18,357 nt of DNA, taken from the NCBI GenBank assembly GCA_937888735.1, contig CALASN010000029.1, positions 1 to 18,357 of the forward strand. The letters are read 5' to 3'. This document shows positions 14,895 to 18,357 of the stretch, one piece after another. A program made the translations under genes and the position numbers. Origin of the DNA: UBA5499 sp002426275 (GTDB taxonomy: Bacteria; Bacillota; DTU084). The notes below the pieces were generated by a model that was given only the letters and a program-made list of their open reading frames with translations, searched no databases and was not told the origin of the DNA. Position 1 is the stretch's first letter. The number at the start of each line of letters is the position of its first letter.

Positions 14895-17498
14895 GTGCCG
14901 AAAACGTTGCGTTTTCTTACTTTTGCACTGCTCATCGTCAGCGGAACGTCGACTGCTCAGCCCATTGATTTGCGTTCGGTTGTGAATATGGGCCTGCAGG
15001 ATGAATTTGACGGAGATCAAAAAGGCGGCTGGACGGATCAAGGTGCTAATGACATGCGCAATTTTCCCGTGGGCGAACAAGAGTTTCACGGAATCACGTT
15101 TAATATCATTGACCCCAAAACAAACGGCGGGAAGGCCGCCTTGGTGATGTACGGAAAAGACAGGCCGTATTTTCCCAAGAGAGTTGCAATCTCTTTCAAC
15201 ACCAAAGCGCGGACGCTTTATTTTCTTCAGGCCGCGGCCTGGTGTCCGTCTTCCGGCGAAAAAGTGGCGGATTATCGTTTGGAATATCTCGATGGGGAGG
15301 AGATACTCGTTCCCATAGTAGCGGGAGCCGCTTTGACAAATTGGTGGGATCCGTATCCGACGTCCGACAGCACTGTGGGTTGGGTGGGGAGTAATCCGGT
15401 TGGGAAAAACGTGGGGGTTAATCTATTTTGGCTGGAAAATCCACGGCCGGAGAAAGTGATCAAGCAGATAGTCGTTCAGTCAACGGGAAAAGGCGTTTTA
15501 TGCATATTGGGCATCACCGCATCTTCGCAAGAACTGGCGACGGAATTTCGCAAGCCCAAAGAAGATAAATATCGGCTGGCCACGGAAGATTGGTTCCCTT
15601 TTGAGTTGCCATGGGATCAAGGGCCAGTAAAAGGTTCAGCGCTTGACCGTTCGTTTTTACTGGACCCGCCGGCAGGGAAGCATGGCTTTCTGAAAGCTCA
15701 GGGGGAGCAATTTGTTTTTGCAGACGGCACAAATGCCAGGTTTTGGGGGGTAAACTTTTCAGCAGGCGCTAATTTTCCTACGCACCAGCAAGCTGAAAAA
15801 ATCGCCGAACGGTTAGCCGGCTATGGGATCAATATCGTCAGGATGCATCATCTGGATGCAGGTTGGACCGAGCCGAATATCTTTGATGATAGTTACAATG
15901 ATACCCAGCATTTGTCCGCAGAGAGCCTCGATCGCATGGATTATCTCATTTACTGTCTCAAACAGGAAGGAATTTACGTTTACCTAGATCAGTTGGTAAC
16001 GCGCTATTTTAAACCTGGAGACGAGGTGGGGATTGATCTTCCAGCAGAGCCAAGACTTAAGGGGTACACAAATTTCGTCCCCAGATTAATTGAATTGCAA
16101 AAGAAGTACAGCCATGATTTATGGACGCATCGCAATCCGTACACCAAGCTACGTTATTGCGACGATCCGGCAATCGCGTTGATGGAAATCACAAATGAGG
16201 ACGACCTGTTTACAAACAGGAACAGTCTATTGAGCATTTTCGCATTCGGCGATATTTTAAAACAAAAGTGGTCGGTTTGGAGAGAGAAACAGGGACTTCA
16301 AGCGGCTGCAATTCCAATAGATATCAATGACGGAACCTTTTTGCGGTTTTTAAATGACCTGCAAATAGAATACTACCAAGAGATGATTGCATATCTCCGC
16401 GCATTGGGAGTCAAAGCGCCTATTACGGGGACCAATTGGTCCCGCTGGCTGCAGGACCAGCCATCTCACGCGGTTTGTGATTTTAACGACGCGCATGCTT
16501 ACTGGGATCACCCGGCTGATGATTATACGGTTTTGCTCAATGAGCCAATGCTGAAGAGCATGAAAACTTCATTTGATTATATGAGTTTCAGTGCGCTTGA
16601 GGGGAAACCGTTTTTTGTCTCGGAGTGGGATCATCCGTGGCCTAACTTTTACCGGGCGGAGGCGACTGCCTGGACAGCAGCCATAGCTGGTCTTCAGGGT
16701 TGGAACGGTCTTGCGCTTTATACTTATAGGCACAACGCAGATCAGGCTGTAAAGCATATTGCCGGCGCTTTCGAGACCTTCAACGATCCTTGTTATATGG
16801 GATTAATGCCCACCGCCGCCTTATTGTATTTGCGCGGAGATGTAAAGCGCGCCGCAAATGAGTATACGGTGAAGTATTCCCTGGCGGACTTGTTCGACGG
16901 TAAAGTAATCGAGAATTCTTCCCAATATTATCAGGGAGCTGCCGAAATAGCGGCATATCGTAATTCTTTCGACAGCGCGCCTGTGGATGCGGGAGAAGCG
17001 GCAAGCATTGAAGATACCATTCGCACGGACGGTTTGCGCATAAGCGATACCGGGCAAATAAAAAGAGACATCAAACGAGGCATCCTAACTATCAATACTC
17101 CAGGCACAGAGGTGGTACAAGGATTCTTAAAAGGAGTTGAGGCTGAGTTCGCGGCCTTAACCATCCAGACGGACAATGAGTTCGCGGTGTTTTCTTTTTC
17201 CAGCGTGGACAAGGCAGAAATCAATTCAGCTCGCAGGTTCCTTTTCACAGCTGTCGCCAGAGCGGATAACAGCAATATGATTTACAATGCCAGCCGCCGG
17301 AAAGCTTTGACAAAAGGCAATGCGCCCATTATTGTGGAGCCGGTTGCCGCAGCCGTGCAGCTTCGCCTAGACGGCAAGTTCAGAGTATGGGCTCTAAATG
17401 AGGTGGGAGAGCGCAAAACTGAGGTTCCGGTGGAGAATAATCGTTTTCAGATCAGCGATCAATATAAGACGATATGGTACGAAATTGTGAAGGACTAA
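14895..17498 (+). CDS. Clan GH-A (GH5-like) glycoside hydrolase, paralogue of the preceding gene
   Basis: This exported enzyme of about 867 aa has a signal peptide ending SGTSTA (about residue 22) and no lipobox. Its N-terminal module (about 25-225; DEFDGDQKGGWTDQGANDMR, later ALVMYGKDRPYFPK) is unlike that of its paralogue and resembles beta-sandwich modules that precede hydrolases in other polysaccharide degraders (recalled, not searched). From about 231 (DWFPFELPWDQGP) the two proteins align throughout: FADGTNARFWGVNFS, RMHHLD, then probable acid/base Glu435 in MEITNEDD, DAHAYWDHP, probable nucleophile Glu577 in FVSEWDHPWP, and the IWYEI end. Start choice: GAGAAGGAG (14877-14885) is nine bases before GTG 14895 but directly abuts ATG 14886 and lies inside the frame opened by ATG 14868. 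Substrate not assignable; its closeness to the neighbour suggests action on the same polymer or on branches of it. Confidence 0.84.
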   Translation: MPKTLRFLTFALLIVSGTSTAQPIDLRSVVNMGLQDEFDGDQKGGWTDQGANDMRNFPVGEQEFHGITFNIIDPKTNGGKAALVMYGKDRPYFPKRVAISFNTKARTLYFLQAAAWCPSSGEKVADYRLEYLDGEEILVPIVAGAALTNWWDPYPTSDSTVGWVGSNPVGKNVGVNLFWLENPRPEKVIKQIVVQSTGKGVLCILGITASSQELATEFRKPKEDKYRLATEDWFPFELPWDQGPVKGSALDRSFLLDPPAGKHGFLKAQGEQFVFADGTNARFWGVNFSAGANFPTHQQAEKIAERLAGYGINIVRMHHLDAGWTEPNIFDDSYNDTQHLSAESLDRMDYLIYCLKQEGIYVYLDQLVTRYFKPGDEVGIDLPAEPRLKGYTNFVPRLIELQKKYSHDLWTHRNPYTKLRYCDDPAIALMEITNEDDLFTNRNSLLSIFAFGDILKQKWSVWREKQGLQAAAIPIDINDGTFLRFLNDLQIEYYQEMIAYLRALGVKAPITGTNWSRWLQDQPSHAVCDFNDAHAYWDHPADDYTVLLNEPMLKSMKTSFDYMSFSALEGKPFFVSEWDHPWPNFYRAEATAWTAAIAGLQGWNGLALYTYRHNADQAVKHIAGAFETFNDPCYMGLMPTAALLYLRGDVKRAANEYTVKYSLADLFDGKVIENSSQYYQGAAEIAAYRNSFDSAPVDAGEAASIEDTIRTDGLRISDTGQIKRDIKRGILTINTPGTEVVQGFLKGVEAEFAALTIQTDNEFAVFSFSSVDKAEINSARRFLFTAVARADNSNMIYNASRRKALTKGNAPIIVEPVAAAVQLRLDGKFRVWALNEVGERKTEVPVENNRFQISDQYKTIWYEIVKD

Positions 17499-17655
17499 TC
17501 TCCCAGCTGGCAGAAGCAGTATTTGCTTCTGCCAGCTTACTTTTCGAAGCAACTACAGGTTTTGGAGCAAATGTGATTCTACTGCAATAACTCATTTAGG
17601 TAGAGCAACATAAAAATTTTTTAAATCCTTACTTGCACGGTGTTGCTAACAACCT
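17499..17655. other. Intergenic stretch between operon end and transposase remains
   Basis: After the terminator hairpin this stretch is AT-rich and holds no gene I can support. AGCAACA (17604-17610) and TGTTGCT (17641-17647) form a short inverted repeat around an AT-rich centre just downstream of the minus-strand transposase stop. It could be a weak hairpin or part of an element end, but is too short to call. Confidence 0.4.
17505..17537 (+). terminator. Strong intrinsic terminator closing the operon
   Basis: AGCTGGCAGAAGCA (17505-17518) and TGCTTCTGCCAGCT (17524-17537) form a perfect 14-bp stem with a five-base loop, starting six bases after the last hydrolase stop. It is followed by TACTTTTCG, a short T-rich tract. 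Position and stability make it the expected end of the 1955-17498 transcript. It may also stop transcription entering from the minus-strand transposase side, though the A-tract on that side is poor. Confidence 0.85.
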
Positions 17656-18051
17656 CTATTCTAGGCCGTAAAATTCATGGTAACGTAGCGTTTTGGAATT
17701 CTCAAAGGCCAAATCAAGCAGTATCTCCATTTTTTTCAAGTTATCCACAGGCGGGTTCATCACAAATGTGAACAAGTTTAAATATCCCTGCATTTTGTCA
17801 CGGTCAAAACTTTCGTGCGCATAAAGGAAGTTTTTTAGCAAATAATGGATTCTGTTCATCGGGTTATCCTTGTCGCTAAGCTTCTTTATTTCACGGGAAT
17901 CATAGACGATGCTTTCAAGCTTCAATTCCCTGATCAGCTTCCGGTGCGCGTTCTCTTTGTCGTGTATCAACGTGGAGCCAGGCTCTATGTGGTCCTTGAA
18001 CGACTCATAGGTTTTCTTTTGTGACGAGATTGTCCCAGGTGTCGTGGAATT
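17656..18051 (-). pseudogene. Transposase, C-terminal remnant (family not assigned)
   Basis: This is a minus-strand open frame without a credible start: it runs from a stop at 18052-18054 to TAG at 17656. Its protein (QKKTYESFKDHI, EPGSTLIHDKENAHRKL, NPMNRIHYLLKNFLYAHESF, then LNLFTFVMNPP) matches what I recall of the C-terminal half of DDE-type insertion-sequence transposases, with an Asp in the LIHDKE motif. The family is uncertain; a zinc-ribbon DDE type is my best guess. An ATG at 17968-17970 exists in frame but would discard the conserved KKTYESFKDHIEPGST stretch, so it is not the real start. The 5' half is missing or lies beyond the adjacent transposase remnant. The first dozen codons (down to about 18024) may belong to the neighbouring element rather than to this gene. 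Confidence 0.6.
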
Positions 18052-18077
18052 TCACATTCGCAGCCTCACTCAATATT
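18020..18077. mobile_element. Probable end of the IS256-family element
   Basis: The 58 bases between the IS256-type stop codon and the first clearly conserved codons of the other transposase fit the terminal region of an insertion sequence. On the minus strand they read TTCCACGACACCTGGGACA just before the junction. I could not test it: the matching inverted end lies beyond the window. The boundary is approximate. Confidence 0.35.
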
Positions 18078-18356
18078 TCACGCTATAGCTGCCTGCTCTT
18101 TGATTCCCAAGTAGGCGCTGAGCTTCAAACTAAGCGAGAAAACATCTTTATAACCGGGGACACGATTGAATCGTTCTTCAGCCAAGAGAGCTCCTGCCGC
18201 AGCCCATCTTAATGCTTGCTCTCCGCTCTGCCAGTTATTCACGTTATGGATATAGCTACGAATCATGCTGAAAGCTGACTCAATAACATTGGTGTTCGTT
18301 AGTGCCATCTTTCCCGAATTGATAGACAGAAAAACATTCGTTATAATGGAAAGAGG
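18078..18356 (-). CDS. IS256/mutator-family transposase, C-terminal part (cut by window edge)
   Basis: This minus-strand frame stays open to the right edge, so only the last 92 or so residues are visible. The text INSGKMALTNTNVIESAF, then IRSYIHNVNNWQSGEQALRW and LLAEERFNRVPGY matches the C-terminal block of IS256-family transposases: (S/T)TN.IES, then .V..W..g....RW.A...L.AE..F.R..GY. That block contains the final catalytic Glu of the DDE triad (here the E of NVIESAF). The frame does not start at the ATG at 18306-18308, because coding continues upstream of it. Whether the element is intact cannot be judged, since most of it lies outside the window. Confidence 0.82.
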   Translation of the reverse strand, partial: PLSIITNVFLSINSGKMALTNTNVIESAFSMIRSYIHNVNNWQSGEQALRWAAAGALLAEERFNRVPGYKDVFSLSLKLSAYLGIKEQAAIA

Positions 18357-18357
18357 G

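Noticed and set aside
1954..17498. Full type IX secretion locus
   Set aside because: Only PorV-like and CTD-like parts are present; no PorU, PorK, PorL, PorM, PorN or Sov-like gene can be seen, so the system itself is not annotated.
18001..18030. Frameshift or programmed slippage in the A-rich stretch of the left transposase
   Set aside because: An alternative frame gives a plausible-looking text, but the sequence just upstream looks like an insertion-sequence end, so an insertion junction explains the break better than slippage.
18021..18212. Plus-strand frame of 63 codons at the right end
   Set aside because: It overlaps the antisense of the IS256-type transposase, whose conserved protein is clear on the minus strand.
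1..18357. CRISPR array, tRNA or rRNA genes
   Set aside because: No regularly spaced direct repeats, tRNA cloverleaf or conserved rRNA segment was noticed on either strand.

Overview
The window looks like a glycan-degradation and surface-display locus from a bacterium with an outer membrane. Three things suggest this: a PorV/UPF0164-type barrel protein, two large predicted outer-membrane beta-barrels (one ending in the classic C-terminal Phe), and large secreted multi-domain proteins with a FlgD-like C-terminal Ig fold. The strong AGGAGG-type ribosome sites, frequent GTG/TTG starts, and an ABC sugar importer with a family 1 binding protein would fit a diderm Firmicute-like lineage. A Fibrobacter, Cloacimonas or other candidate-phylum bacterium is also possible. 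The taxon is inference only; no rRNA or marker gene is present.

Layout: (i) 2-1784, the end of a MalG-type sugar ABC permease and its solute-binding protein, closed by a hairpin at 1794-1833. (ii) 1955-17498, seven tightly spaced plus-strand genes that look like one operon: a large CBM/FN3/FlgD-tail protein, a PorV-like barrel, a 577-aa barrel, a protein fusing carbohydrate-binding-like modules to a barrel, a second CBM/FN3/FlgD-tail protein, and two clan GH-A (GH5-like) glycoside hydrolases. A 14-bp perfect hairpin at 17505-17537 closes it. (iii) 17656-18357, minus-strand remains of two different transposase genes, possibly one element inserted in the other.

The operon is built from three paralogous pairs (FN3 proteins, barrels, hydrolases) around a single PorV-like gene. 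Proposed working model (inference): the hydrolases cut a polysaccharide, the CBM/FN3 proteins hold it at the surface, the barrels form pores or anchors, and the ABC importer takes up the oligosaccharides. It resembles a polysaccharide-utilisation locus but shows no SusC/SusD pair. A PorV-like protein beside FlgD/CTD-type C-terminal domains recalls type IX secretion, although no PorU, PorK/L/M/N or Sov gene is visible here. A roughly 110-residue beta module with a KK...NP(I/V) signature recurs in three of the proteins and, in the CBM-barrel fusion, appears nested inside another carbohydrate-binding fold.
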